Part shown: in pieces, positions 28,204 to 37,156 of the stretch
Layout: each line of letters begins with the position of its first letter
Position numbering within the stretch: the stretch's first letter is position 1
NCBI RefSeq assembly: GCF_018119395.1
Contig: NZ_JAGPWD010000019.1
Location: 33,568 to 97,567, forward strand
Direction of reading: 5' to 3'
Source: Massilia sp. ZL223
Lineage (GTDB): Bacteria > Pseudomonadota > Gammaproteobacteria > Burkholderiales > Burkholderiaceae_D
DNA: 64,000 nucleotides
Notes under the pieces: model-generated
The model's input: the letters and a program-made list of their open reading frames with translations, nothing else
The model's database searches: none
What the model was told of the DNA's origin: nothing
Program-made: the position numbers and the translations under genes

Positions 28204-29946
28204 ATGTCCGAGCAAAAGAAAAAGACCACACTGCGTTCCGCCGCGTGGTTCGGAACCCAGGACAAGAACGGCTTCATGTACCGGAGCTGGATGAAGAACC
28301 AGGGCATTCCCGACCACGAATTCCAGGGCAAGCCGATCATTGGCATCTGCAACACCTGGTCCGAACTCACCCCCTGCAACGCCCACTTCCGCAAGCTCGC
28401 CGAGCACGTCAAGCGCGGCATCCTGGAAGCCGGCGGTTTCCCGGTCGAATTCCCGGTCTTCTCGAACGGCGAATCAAACCTGCGCCCGACCGCCATGCTG
28501 ACCCGTAACCTGGCCGCCATGGACGTCGAAGAATCCATCCGCGGCAATCCGATGGACGCCGTGGTCCTGCTGGTGGGCTGCGACAAGACCACGCCGGCCC
28601 TGCTGATGGGCGCGGCCAGCGTCGACCTGCCGACCATCGTCGTCACCGGCGGCCCCATGCTCAACGGTAAGCTGAACGGCAAAGACATCGGTTCCGGCAC
28701 CGCCGTCTGGCAGCTGCACGAGCAGGCCAAGGCTGGCCAGATCACGATGCACGAATTCCTGTCCGCCGAAGCCGGCCACTCGCGCTCGGCCGGCACCTGC
28801 AACACCATGGGCACCGCATCGACCATGGCCTGCATGGCCGAGTCGCTGGGCACCTCGCTGCCGCACAACGCCGCGATTCCGGCGGTGGACGCGCGCCGCT
28901 ACGTGCTGGCCCACATGTCCGGCATCCGCATCGTAGAGATGGTGCACGAAGACCTGCGCCTCTCCAAAATCCTCAAGCGCGAGAACTTCGAGAACGCGAT
29001 CCGCATGAACGCGGCGATTGGCGGTTCGACCAACGCCGTGATCCACCTGAAGGCCATCGCCGGACGCGTTGGCGTGCCGCTCGAGCTGGAAGACTGGACC
29101 AGGATCGGCAAGGGCACCCCGACCGTGGTCGACCTGCTGCCTTCCGGGCGCTTCCTGATGGAAGAGTTCTACTACGCGGGCGGCCTGCCGGCCGTGATCC
29201 GCCGCCTGGGCGAGGGCGACCTGATTCCGCACAAGGACGCGTTGACCGTCAACGGCAAGACCCTGTGGGAGAACTGCCAGGACGCGCCTATCTACAACGA
29301 CGAAGTGATCCGCAGGCTGGACAACCCCTTGATCGCCGACGGCGGCATCTGCATCCTGCGCGGCAACCTGGCGCCGCGCGGCGCGGTACTGAAGCCGTCG
29401 GCCGCGTCGCCGCACCTGATGAAGCACCGCGGCAAGGCCGTCGTATTCGAGGACTTCGATCACTACAAGCAGCGCATCAATGACCCGGACCTGGACGTTG
29501 ACGAGAACTCGGTCCTGCTCATGAAGAACTGCGGCCCGAAGGGCTACCCGGGCATGGCCGAAGTGGGCAACATGGGCCTGCCGCCCAAGCTGCTGGCCAA
29601 GGGCATCACCGACATGGTGCGCATCTCCGACGCCCGCATGAGCGGCACCGCCTACGGCACCGTGGTGCTGCACGTGGCGCCGGAAGCCATGGCCGGCGGC
29701 CCGCTGGGCATCGTGCAGGACGGCGACATGATCCAGCTGGACTGCTACAGCGGCTCGCTGAACGTCGAACTCTCCGACGAAGAGATCAAGGCCCGCCTGG
29801 CCGACCGCGCCGAGAAGAACAAGCCGGTCCAGCACAGCGGCTACCAGCGCCTCTACCTCGACCACGTGCTGCAGGCGGACGAAGGCTGCGACTTCGACTT
29901 CCTCGTGGGCAGCCGCGGTTCGGCCGTACCCAAGCATTCTCACTGA
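28204..29946 (+). CDS. L-arabinonate dehydratase (IlvD/Edd family)
   Basis: 580-residue iron-sulfur dehydratase converting L-arabinonate to 2-keto-3-deoxy-L-arabinonate. The three [2Fe-2S] cysteines fall at Cys58 (ELTPCNAH), Cys126 (VGCDKTTPA) and Cys199 (GTCNTMGTAS), one residue off the numbering of the characterised Rhizobium enzyme. The start AWFGTQDKNGFMYRSWMKNQG is typical of the sugar-acid rather than the IlvD branch. AGGAG precedes the ATG. First gene of unit B, directly behind operator B. Confidence 0.93.
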   Translation: MSEQKKKTTLRSAAWFGTQDKNGFMYRSWMKNQGIPDHEFQGKPIIGICNTWSELTPCNAHFRKLAEHVKRGILEAGGFPVEFPVFSNGESNLRPTAMLTRNLAAMDVEESIRGNPMDAVVLLVGCDKTTPALLMGAASVDLPTIVVTGGPMLNGKLNGKDIGSGTAVWQLHEQAKAGQITMHEFLSAEAGHSRSAGTCNTMGTASTMACMAESLGTSLPHNAAIPAVDARRYVLAHMSGIRIVEMVHEDLRLSKILKRENFENAIRMNAAIGGSTNAVIHLKAIAGRVGVPLELEDWTRIGKGTPTVVDLLPSGRFLMEEFYYAGGLPAVIRRLGEGDLIPHKDALTVNGKTLWENCQDAPIYNDEVIRRLDNPLIADGGICILRGNLAPRGAVLKPSAASPHLMKHRGKAVVFEDFDHYKQRINDPDLDVDENSVLLMKNCGPKGYPGMAEVGNMGLPPKLLAKGITDMVRISDARMSGTAYGTVVLHVAPEAMAGGPLGIVQDGDMIQLDCYSGSLNVELSDEEIKARLADRAEKNKPVQHSGYQRLYLDHVLQADEGCDFDFLVGSRGSAVPKHSH

Positions 29947-30033
29947 TCCAGCGGGAGCCGAACGCGTCGCCGGGCTGCCCGGCCGCGCGTTCGATGCATA
30001 TCCCGACCTCACACACCGATAGGAGACCGGGCC

Positions 30034-31026
30034 ATGCTGCTCGTACAATTTCTGACCGAATCGCAGGAACGCCGCGTCGGCATCCTGCACGACAACATCA
30101 TCCGCGTCGTCAACGGCTACGCCACCACCCTGGACCTGGCGCGCGCCGCGATCGCTACCCAAGCAGGGCTGGCGCAACTGGCCGACGCCTCGGCCGGTCT
30201 CGAGACCTTCAACTACGAGGACGTGGCCAGGGCCGGCCGCATCCTGCCGCCGCTCGACCATCCGGACGCGGCCCACTGCTATGTCACCGGCACCGGCCTG
30301 ACCCACCTGGGCAGCGCCGACACCCGCGACGCCATGCACAAGAAGATCGGCGGCGATGTCGAGACCCTGAGCGACTCGATGAAGATGTTCCGCATGGGCG
30401 TCGAAGGCGGCAAGCCGGCGCCGGGCACCGCCGGCGTGCAGCCGGAATGGTTCTACAAGGGCGACGGCTCGATCGTGCGCGCCACCGGCCAGGACCTCGA
30501 GATGCCGGACTTCTCGCTCGACGGCGGCGAAGAACCGGAGATCGCCGGCCTGTACGTGATCGGCGACGACGGCCAGCCTTACCGCCTCGGTTTCGCGATC
30601 GGCAACGAGTTCTCCGACCACGTCACCGAGCGCCAGAACTACCTGTACCTGGCCCACTCGAAGCTGCGCAACTGCGGCCTCGGCCCGGCGCTGCTGGTCG
30701 GCGAGCTGCCGGCCCACGTGGAAGGCGTGTCGCGCATCCTGGACAAGGAGGGCAAGGTGCGCTGGCAGAAGGCCTTCGTGAGCGGCGAGCAGAACATGTC
30801 GCACACCATCGGCAACCTCGAATATCACCACTTCAAGTATGGCCTGTTCAACCGTGCCGGCGACGTGCACATCCACTTCTTCGGCACCGCCACCCTGAGC
30901 GTGGCCGACAACATCGTCGTCGAAGCCGGCGAGACCTTCGAAGTCGCGTCCCCGGCCTTCGGCCCGGCCCTGCGCAACAAGCTGGCCGTCCATGCCACCC
31001 CATTTGCGAAAGTGAAGACCTTATGA
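30034..31026 (+). CDS. FAH-fold AraD1/GguC-family protein, probable 2-keto-3-deoxy-L-arabinonate dehydratase
   Basis: 330 residues. The fumarylacetoacetate-hydrolase fold is visible as CYVTGTGLTHLGSADTRD, ARPEWFYKG-like QPEWFYKGDG, GFAIGNEFSDH with metal ligands, and the C-terminal HIHFFGTATLS. This resembles GguC/AraD1 proteins found in sugar-acid clusters. No DHDPS-type araD is present, so this enzyme is the best candidate for converting keto-deoxy-arabinonate to 2-oxoglutarate semialdehyde. AGGAGA precedes the ATG; the stop overlaps the next start (ATGA). Confidence 0.82.
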   Translation: MLLVQFLTESQERRVGILHDNIIRVVNGYATTLDLARAAIATQAGLAQLADASAGLETFNYEDVARAGRILPPLDHPDAAHCYVTGTGLTHLGSADTRDAMHKKIGGDVETLSDSMKMFRMGVEGGKPAPGTAGVQPEWFYKGDGSIVRATGQDLEMPDFSLDGGEEPEIAGLYVIGDDGQPYRLGFAIGNEFSDHVTERQNYLYLAHSKLRNCGLGPALLVGELPAHVEGVSRILDKEGKVRWQKAFVSGEQNMSHTIGNLEYHHFKYGLFNRAGDVHIHFFGTATLSVADNIVVEAGETFEVASPAFGPALRNKLAVHATPFAKVKTL

Positions 31027-32594
31027 GCATCACCGGAGAAGCCATTATCGGCGGCGTGCAGGAGCGCGGCGCCGCGGGTTCGTTCAAGGCCTGGGACCCG
31101 ACCCGCCGCGAGTACCTGGAGCCCAGCTTCCACATGGTCTCGCCAGACCAGATCGACCGCGCCTGCCGCCTGGCGGGCGAAGCTTTCGACACCTTCCGCG
31201 CCACCTCGGACCAGGAACGCGCGACCTTCCTCGACACCGTGGCCGAGCAGATCCTGGCCGTCGGCGACGAGCTGATCGAACGCGGCATGGCGGAATCCGG
31301 CCTGCCGCGCGTGCGCCTGGAAGGGGAGCGCATGCGCACCGTGAACCAGCTGCGCATGTTCGCAACCCTGCTGCGCGAAGGCTCCTGGGCCGACGCCCGC
31401 CTGGACACGCCGCTGCCGGAACGCACCCCGCCGCGCCCCGACCTGCGCATGCGCATGATCGGCCTGGGCCCGGTCGCCGTGTTCGCGGCCAGTAACTTCC
31501 CGCTCGCGTTCTCGGTCGCCGGCGGCGATACCGCGTCGGCTTTCGCCGCGGGCTGCCCGGTGGTCCTCAAGGCCCACTCTGCCCACCCGGGCACCTCGGA
31601 ACTGGTGGCGCGCGCCGTCGCCAAGGCGGTCGCGCTGTGCGGACTGCCGGCGGGCGTGTTCGCGCTGCTGACCGGCACCGGCAACGGCATCGGCCAGGCG
31701 CTGGTCGGCCACCCGGCCATCCAGGCGGTCGGCTTCACCGGCTCGCGTTCGGGCGGCACCGCGCTGATGGCCGTCGCCGCGGCGCGCAAGCAGCCGATTC
31801 CGGTGTATGCCGAGATGAGCAGCATTAACCCGGTGTTCCTGATGCCGCACGCGCTGGAGCACCGCGCCGAGGAAATCGGCAAGGGCTTCGCCGCCTCGCT
31901 CACCCTGGGCGTCGGCCAGTTCTGCACCAACCCCGGCCTGGTGCTGGCGGTCGACGGTCCGGGATTGTCGACCTTCTGCAAGGCCGCGACCGAGGCCCTG
32001 CACGCCACGCAAGCCGCCGTCATGCTGAACCAGAACATCGCCGACAGCTACCGCAAGGGCGTCGATGCGCTGGCGAAGAACGAGGCTGTGTCCACCCTGG
32101 CGCGCCTGGAACACGAAGAGGGCAAGGGCGGCGCCGCGCTGTTCCGCGTGGGCGCGGAAGAGTTCCTGAAGCGCCAGGAACTGCACGAGGAAGTCTTCGG
32201 CCCAGCCTCGGTGCTGGTGGTCTGCCAGGACGCGGCCCAGCTGCGCGAGGTGGCGGAAGTGCTGGAAGGCCAGCTGACCGCGACCCTGCAGATCGATGCG
32301 GAAGACTACGCCGCCGCGAAGGCGCTGCTGCCGGTCCTGGAGCGCAAGGTCGGCCGTATCCTGGCCAACGGCTACCCGACCGGCGTCGAGGTCTCGACCG
32401 CGATGGTGCACGGCGGGCCGTTCCCGTCGACGGCCGACGGCCGCAGCACCTCGGTGGGCACCGGCGCGATCAGCCGCTTCCTGCGCCCGGTCTGCTACCA
32501 GAACATGCCGGCCGAGCTGCTGCCGGAAGTCCTGCGCGACGGTAACCCGCTGGGCACCTGGCGCCGCCGCGACGGCGCGTTGACCAAAGAGTAA
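31023..32594 (+). CDS. 2,5-dioxovalerate (2-oxoglutarate semialdehyde) dehydrogenase
   Basis: 523-residue NAD(P)-dependent aldehyde dehydrogenase. Catalytic Cys301 lies in VGQFCTNPG, general base Glu264 in YAEMSSINPVF, and the cofactor loop in GFTGSRSGG. The sequence GPVAVFAASNFPLAFSVAGGDTASA is typical of the KGSADH family. It oxidises 2-oxoglutarate semialdehyde to 2-oxoglutarate, the last step of the pathway, feeding the citric-acid cycle. The ATG at 31023 overlaps the preceding stop; the frame continues upstream without homology. Confidence 0.92.
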   Translation: MSITGEAIIGGVQERGAAGSFKAWDPTRREYLEPSFHMVSPDQIDRACRLAGEAFDTFRATSDQERATFLDTVAEQILAVGDELIERGMAESGLPRVRLEGERMRTVNQLRMFATLLREGSWADARLDTPLPERTPPRPDLRMRMIGLGPVAVFAASNFPLAFSVAGGDTASAFAAGCPVVLKAHSAHPGTSELVARAVAKAVALCGLPAGVFALLTGTGNGIGQALVGHPAIQAVGFTGSRSGGTALMAVAAARKQPIPVYAEMSSINPVFLMPHALEHRAEEIGKGFAASLTLGVGQFCTNPGLVLAVDGPGLSTFCKAATEALHATQAAVMLNQNIADSYRKGVDALAKNEAVSTLARLEHEEGKGGAALFRVGAEEFLKRQELHEEVFGPASVLVVCQDAAQLREVAEVLEGQLTATLQIDAEDYAAAKALLPVLERKVGRILANGYPTGVEVSTAMVHGGPFPSTADGRSTSVGTGAISRFLRPVCYQNMPAELLPEVLRDGNPLGTWRRRDGALTKE

Positions 32595-32629
32595 AAACGG
32601 CCGCACAATAAGAACAGATGGAGACAGTT

Positions 32630-33397
32630 ATGGATCAGATGGCGAAGTATCCCAGTTTGCAGGGCAAGCGCGTGTTCGTCACGGGCGGCGGCACCGGTAT
32701 CGGTGAAGCGATCGTGACGGCGTTCGTGGAGCAGGGCGCGGTGGTCGCGTTCGTGGACATCGCGAAGCAGGCCAGCGAGGCGCTGTGCGCGAAGCTTGCC
32801 CAGGCAGGCCACAGCGCACCGGTGTTCCGCTATTGCGACATCACCGACATCCCGTCGCTGCAGCGCACGATTGCCGAGCTGGCGCAACAGCTGGGCGACT
32901 TCGACATCCTGGTCAACAATGCCGCCAACGACCAGCGCCACGATATCCAGGACGTCTCGCTCGACTACTGGAACGAGCGCATCGCCATCAACCAGCGTCC
33001 GATGTTCTTCACCATCCAGGCAGTCCTGGAAGGCATGAAGAAAAAGGGAGGCGGCTCGATCATCAACTTCAGCTCCATGTCCTGGCATGCCAAGGGGGCG
33101 GGTTATCCGGTCTACGCCACCACCAAGGCGGCCGTGATCGGCCTGACCCGCAGCCTGGCGCGCGATCTCGGCCCGTTCGGCGTGCGCGTGAACACCGTCA
33201 CGCCGGGCTGGGTGATGACCCAGCGCCAGATCGAACTGTGGGTCGATGCGGCGGCGGAAGAAGAGATCAAGAAGGCGCAATGCCTGCCGGGCAAGCTGAT
33301 GCCCGAGGATGTCGCCAACATGGTGCTCTTCCTGGGCGCGGACGACAGCAAGATGTGCACGGCGCAGGATTTCGTGGTGGATGCGGGCTGGACCTGA
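32630..33397 (+). CDS. SDR sugar dehydrogenase, probable L-arabinose 1-dehydrogenase
   Basis: 255-residue SDR with cofactor motif TGGGTGIGEA, NNAANDQRH, catalytic serines 148-149 in NFSSMSWHAKG, and Tyr162/Lys166 in VYATTKAAV. This pattern, particularly SSMSWHAK, is typical of galactose/arabinose 1-dehydrogenases. It would oxidise L-arabinose to the gamma-lactone, the first step of the route. GGAGA lies seven bases before the ATG at 32630; an ATG at 32618 would add four residues. Confidence 0.86.
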   Translation: MDQMAKYPSLQGKRVFVTGGGTGIGEAIVTAFVEQGAVVAFVDIAKQASEALCAKLAQAGHSAPVFRYCDITDIPSLQRTIAELAQQLGDFDILVNNAANDQRHDIQDVSLDYWNERIAINQRPMFFTIQAVLEGMKKKGGGSIINFSSMSWHAKGAGYPVYATTKAAVIGLTRSLARDLGPFGVRVNTVTPGWVMTQRQIELWVDAAAEEEIKKAQCLPGKLMPEDVANMVLFLGADDSKMCTAQDFVVDAGWT

Positions 33398-33458
33398 TCT
33401 GACAGGTTCCCTTCGCCCGGCTGTGACCCTGTCGTAGTCGCTGCCGCCCACCTACCTC

Positions 33459-33537
33459 CGTCGTCCCCGCGCAGGCGGGGACCCAAGTGTCCCAGCAGCT
33501 CACGGAAACTTGGGTTCCCGCCTGCGCGGGAACGACG
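33459..33537. repeat. palindromic intergenic repeat, copy 1 (CGTCGT…CCCAAGT family)
   Basis: Two 30-nt inverted arms at 33459-33488 and 33508-33537 share the pattern CGTCGT-Y-CCCGCGCAGGCGGG-R-ACCCAAGT, with 19 bp between. Each arm contains its own CCCGC/GCGGG dyad. It lies in the gap between the SDR and GH97 genes. A near-identical copy lies at 37050 and a variant at 52087. Confidence 0.8.
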
Positions 33538-33555
33538 GGGTCTTCGGAGTCCGCC

Positions 33556-35466
33556 ATGAATGCACGCAGCCGCATCCTGCTGGCAGTCCTGTCCCTGTGC
33601 GCCGCACAGGCACACGCCACACCCCTGACCAGCCCCGACCGCCATATCAGCGTCGATGTATCCGTATCGAACAACGGCAACCTGACCTACACCGTCTCCC
33701 GCGACGGCAAACCCGTCATCCTGCCGTCTGCGCTGGGCCTCCAGCTGCAGGGCGCCGACCTGTCCAGCAAGCTGCGGCTTTCCGCCAGCTCGCCGGTCAA
33801 GCTCGTGCGCGACAGCTACGAACTTGCCACCGCCAAGAAGGGCCGCATCACCTACAGCGCCAACGAGCAGACCCACACCGTGCGCAACGCGGCCGGGCAG
33901 GCCATGGACCTGAGCTTCCGCGTCTCCAACGACGGCGTCGCCTTCCGCTACGTCGTCCGCGCGCCGAAGCTGCAGTTCATCTCCGAATCCACCAGTTTCG
34001 CCTTCGATCCTGCCACCCGCGCCTGGCTGCAGCCGATGTCGGTCGCCCAGACGGGCTGGATGAACACCAACCCGTCCTACGAAGAGCACTACCAGCGCGA
34101 GATCCCGGTCGGTACTCCCTCCAAGCTGGGCGCCGGCTGGGCCTTCCCGGCCCTGTTCCGCACTGGCGACACCTGGGTCGCGCTGACCGAAGCGAACATG
34201 GACGGCAGCTTCCACGCCTCGCGCCTCGCCTCGGATTCGCCAGGCGGCGTCTACCGCCTTGCGCCTCCCGCCGCCCCGGAGGTGTTTACCAACGGTGCGC
34301 TGCTGGCTGAAGGGAAGGGCGAGCTGGCCACCCCATGGCGCATCATCACCCTCGGTTCGCTCAAGACCCTGGTCGAGTCCACCCTCGGCACCGATCTCGC
34401 GGCGCCGGCCGTCGCCTTCGACAAGGCCCGTATCCAGCCCGGCCACGCCTCGTGGAGCTGGGCGCTGCTGAAGGACGACGCCACGGTGTTCGACGTGCAG
34501 AAGCGCTTCGTCGACTACGCCGCCGACATGAAATGGGACTACACCCTGGTCGACGCCGATTGGGACCGCAAGATCGGGTTCGAGAAGCTGCGCGAGCTGG
34601 TGCAGTACGCGGAAGGGAAGGGCGTCGGCATCCTGGTTTGGTACAACTCCTCCGGCGCCTGGAACAAGACCGAATACGGCCCCAAGGGCGCGCTCCTGGC
34701 GCCCGCCCAGCGCCGGAAGGAATTCGAACGCCTGCGCGAGATCGGCGTGAAAGGCGTCAAGGTCGACTTCTTCGCCGGCGACGGCAAGTCGATGATCGCC
34801 TACTACGTCGATATCCTGAATGACGCCGCCAAGGCGGGCCTGCTGGTGAACTTCCACGGCGCCACCTTGCCGCGCGGCTGGTCGCGCACCTACCCGAACC
34901 TGATGACGGTGGAGGCGATTCGCGGCCTGGAGTTCACGACCTTCGAGCAGGTCGACCAGGACGCGGTGCCGGCCCACGCGGCCATGCTGCCCTTCGCCCG
35001 CAACCTGTTCGACCCGATGGATTTCACGCCGATGGTATTCGGCGACATCCCCAACATCAAGCGCGCTACCCGCAACGGATTCGAGCTGGCGGAATCGGTG
35101 CTGTTCCTGTCCGGAATCCAGCACTTCGCCGAACGCCCCGAAGGCATGGCCACCGTGCCGTCCTACGTGAAAGCGTTGCTGCAGGACTTGCCGCGCAGCT
35201 GGGACGACGTGCGCTTCATCGACGGCTACCCGGGCCGCTACGCCATCATCGCCCGCAGGAGCGGCGACAGCTGGTATGTGGCGGGCATCAACGCCGACGG
35301 CGTCGAGCGCAGCGTGGACCTCGACCTGTCCTTCCTGGATGGACGCAGCGGCACGCTCGCCACCGACGGCGACACCGAGCGCAGTTTTACGCAAGCCCCG
35401 ATCGGGGGCGGCACAGCAAAGATCAGCATCAAACCGCACGGCGGCTTCGTAGCCGTATTCAAGTAA
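33556..35466 (+). CDS. secreted GH97 glycoside hydrolase (retaining type)
   Basis: 636 residues with a signal peptide of about 22 residues (SRILLAVLSLCAAQAHATP). The GH97 N-terminal beta-sandwich is followed by a TIM barrel. Candidate catalytic residues are Asp404 in GVKVDFF as nucleophile and Glu453 in LMTVEAIRG as acid/base, which matches the retaining GH97 group (alpha-galactosidase, beta-L-arabinopyranosidase) and not the inverting alpha-glucosidases. In an arabinan locus, release of beta-L-arabinopyranose or alpha-galactose caps is plausible. The ATG at 33556 follows the repeat. Confidence 0.85.
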   Translation: MNARSRILLAVLSLCAAQAHATPLTSPDRHISVDVSVSNNGNLTYTVSRDGKPVILPSALGLQLQGADLSSKLRLSASSPVKLVRDSYELATAKKGRITYSANEQTHTVRNAAGQAMDLSFRVSNDGVAFRYVVRAPKLQFISESTSFAFDPATRAWLQPMSVAQTGWMNTNPSYEEHYQREIPVGTPSKLGAGWAFPALFRTGDTWVALTEANMDGSFHASRLASDSPGGVYRLAPPAAPEVFTNGALLAEGKGELATPWRIITLGSLKTLVESTLGTDLAAPAVAFDKARIQPGHASWSWALLKDDATVFDVQKRFVDYAADMKWDYTLVDADWDRKIGFEKLRELVQYAEGKGVGILVWYNSSGAWNKTEYGPKGALLAPAQRRKEFERLREIGVKGVKVDFFAGDGKSMIAYYVDILNDAAKAGLLVNFHGATLPRGWSRTYPNLMTVEAIRGLEFTTFEQVDQDAVPAHAAMLPFARNLFDPMDFTPMVFGDIPNIKRATRNGFELAESVLFLSGIQHFAERPEGMATVPSYVKALLQDLPRSWDDVRFIDGYPGRYAIIARRSGDSWYVAGINADGVERSVDLDLSFLDGRSGTLATDGDTERSFTQAPIGGGTAKISIKPHGGFVAVFK

Positions 35467-35484
35467 AAATCAGGAGACACACGC

Positions 35485-37026
35485 ATGAATCTTCTTAAGC
35501 CCACCATCCTCGCATTCGCCATGGCCGCCTTGCCGGCCTTCGCCCAGGTGAGCGTCACGGTCGACACCACGAAGCCCGGCCCGGTCATCAACAAGAACGT
35601 GTACGGCCAGTTCGCCGAGCACCTCGGCACCGGCATCTACGAGGGCCTGTGGGTCGGTCCGCAGTCGAAGATCCCGAACACCCGCGGCTGGCGTAACGAC
35701 GTGGTCGGCGCGCTGAAGGAACTGAAGGTGCCGCTGGTGCGCTGGCCGGGCGGCTGCTTCGCCGACGAGTACCACTGGCGCGACGGCATCGGCCCGCGCA
35801 ACAAACGTCCGGTGAAGGTCAACACCCACTGGGGCGGCGTGGCGGAAGACAATGCCGTCGGCACCCACGAGTTCTTCGACCTGGTCGAGATCCTCGGCAC
35901 CGAAGCCTACGTCAACGGCAACCTCGGCTCCGGCACTCCGCAGGAGATGGCTGAGTGGCTCGAGTACATGACCTCGGACACCAAGTCGACCCTGGCCGAG
36001 CAGCGCCGCAAGAACGGCCGCAAGGAGCCGTACAAGGTCGCCTTCTTCGGCATCGGCAACGAAGCCTGGGGCTGCGGCGGCAACATGAAGCCGGAGTATT
36101 ACGCCAACCTGTACAACCACTACGCGACCTTCCTGAAGACGCCGCCGAACGCACGTCCGAAGATGATCGCCAGCGGCGGCAATGATGACGACACCAAGTG
36201 GACCGAAGTGCTGAGCAAGGAAGCCGCACGCGGCACCGACGGCATCAGCTTCCACTTCTACACCCTGCCGACCGGCGTGTGGGAGAAGAAGGGCGCCGCC
36301 ACCGGCTTCCCGGAAAACGAATGGTTCTCCACCATGCAGCAGACCATGCGCATGGACGGCCATATCCGCCGCAACGTCGCCATCCTGGACAAGAACGATC
36401 CTTCGAGGCAGATCGGCTTCTACGTCGACGAATGGGGCACCTGGTACGACGTGGAACCGGGCACCAATCCTGGCTTCCTGTTCCAGCGTAACACCATGCG
36501 CGACGCGGTCGTGGCGGCGCTGAACTTCAACATCTTCCATGCGCATGCAGAGCGCGTGCGCATGACGATGATCGCCCAGATGGTCAACGTGCTGCAGGCG
36601 ATGATCATTACCGACAAGGAAAAGATGCTGCTGACGCCGACCTACCACACCTACAAGATGTACATCCCGTTCCAGGATGCGACTTCGCTGCCGGTGGCGG
36701 TGGACAACGACGTGGCCTATTCAAGCAACGGCAAGTCCGTGCCAGGCATCAGCGCATCGGCAGCGCGTGGCAAGGATGGCAAGACCTACATCGCCCTGGT
36801 GAATACGCATCCGACCCGCGCCAGCGAGATCACCCTGAACGTGGCGGGGCAGAACGTCTCGGGCGTGTCGGGCCAGATCCTGACTTCCGATGCCATGGAC
36901 GCGCACAACACCTTCGAGAAGCCGCAGGCGGTCAAGCCGGCGCCGTATAGCGCCAAGGCTGCCAATGGCAAGCTGACGCTGAAGGTGCCTGCGAAAGCGG
37001 TGATTGTTGTCGCCGCTGAGGCATGA
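35485..37026 (+). CDS. secreted GH51 alpha-L-arabinofuranosidase
   Basis: 513 residues with a signal peptide (about residues 1-20, ending LPAFA). The TIM barrel contains the acid/base Glu193 in GIGNEAWGCGG and the nucleophile Glu316 in FYVDEWGTWY, both diagnostic for GH51. NVYGQFAEHLGTGIYEG and RWPGGCFADEYHW near the start are also hallmarks. It cleaves alpha-L-arabinofuranosyl side chains of arabinan. Eighteen bases separate it from GH97 and AGGAG precedes the ATG. Many GH51 enzymes are cytoplasmic, so the signal peptide is worth noting. Confidence 0.93.
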   Translation: MNLLKPTILAFAMAALPAFAQVSVTVDTTKPGPVINKNVYGQFAEHLGTGIYEGLWVGPQSKIPNTRGWRNDVVGALKELKVPLVRWPGGCFADEYHWRDGIGPRNKRPVKVNTHWGGVAEDNAVGTHEFFDLVEILGTEAYVNGNLGSGTPQEMAEWLEYMTSDTKSTLAEQRRKNGRKEPYKVAFFGIGNEAWGCGGNMKPEYYANLYNHYATFLKTPPNARPKMIASGGNDDDTKWTEVLSKEAARGTDGISFHFYTLPTGVWEKKGAATGFPENEWFSTMQQTMRMDGHIRRNVAILDKNDPSRQIGFYVDEWGTWYDVEPGTNPGFLFQRNTMRDAVVAALNFNIFHAHAERVRMTMIAQMVNVLQAMIITDKEKMLLTPTYHTYKMYIPFQDATSLPVAVDNDVAYSSNGKSVPGISASAARGKDGKTYIALVNTHPTRASEITLNVAGQNVSGVSGQILTSDAMDAHNTFEKPQAVKPAPYSAKAANGKLTLKVPAKAVIVVAAEA

Positions 37027-37049
37027 TAGAAGAACGTTAGCCTAAAAAT

Positions 37050-37134
37050 CGCCGTCCCCGCGCAGGCGGGGACCCAAGTTCGTAGCGTTTCGACAGCTGC
37101 GGCAACTTGGGTTCCCGCCTTCGCGGGAACGACG
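37050..37134. repeat. palindromic intergenic repeat, copy 2
   Basis: Inverted arms at 37050-37080 and 37104-37134, with sequence nearly identical to the copy at 33459 (left arm differs at one base over 30; right arm reads CCTTCGCGGG instead of CCTGCGCGGG). It lies 23 bp after the GH51 stop and 22 bp before the GH43 start. Confidence 0.8.
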
Positions 37135-37156
37135 TGCACCTACTCAGGATTACGCG

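Noticed and set aside
28474..30993. 839-codon minus-strand frame opposite the arabinonate dehydratase and FAH genes
   Set aside because: Antisense shadow of two well-supported enzymes; no ribosome site or motifs.
33459..37134. CRISPR array
   Set aside because: The repeats are inverted pairs in separate gaps, not direct repeats with regular spacers, and no cas genes are present.
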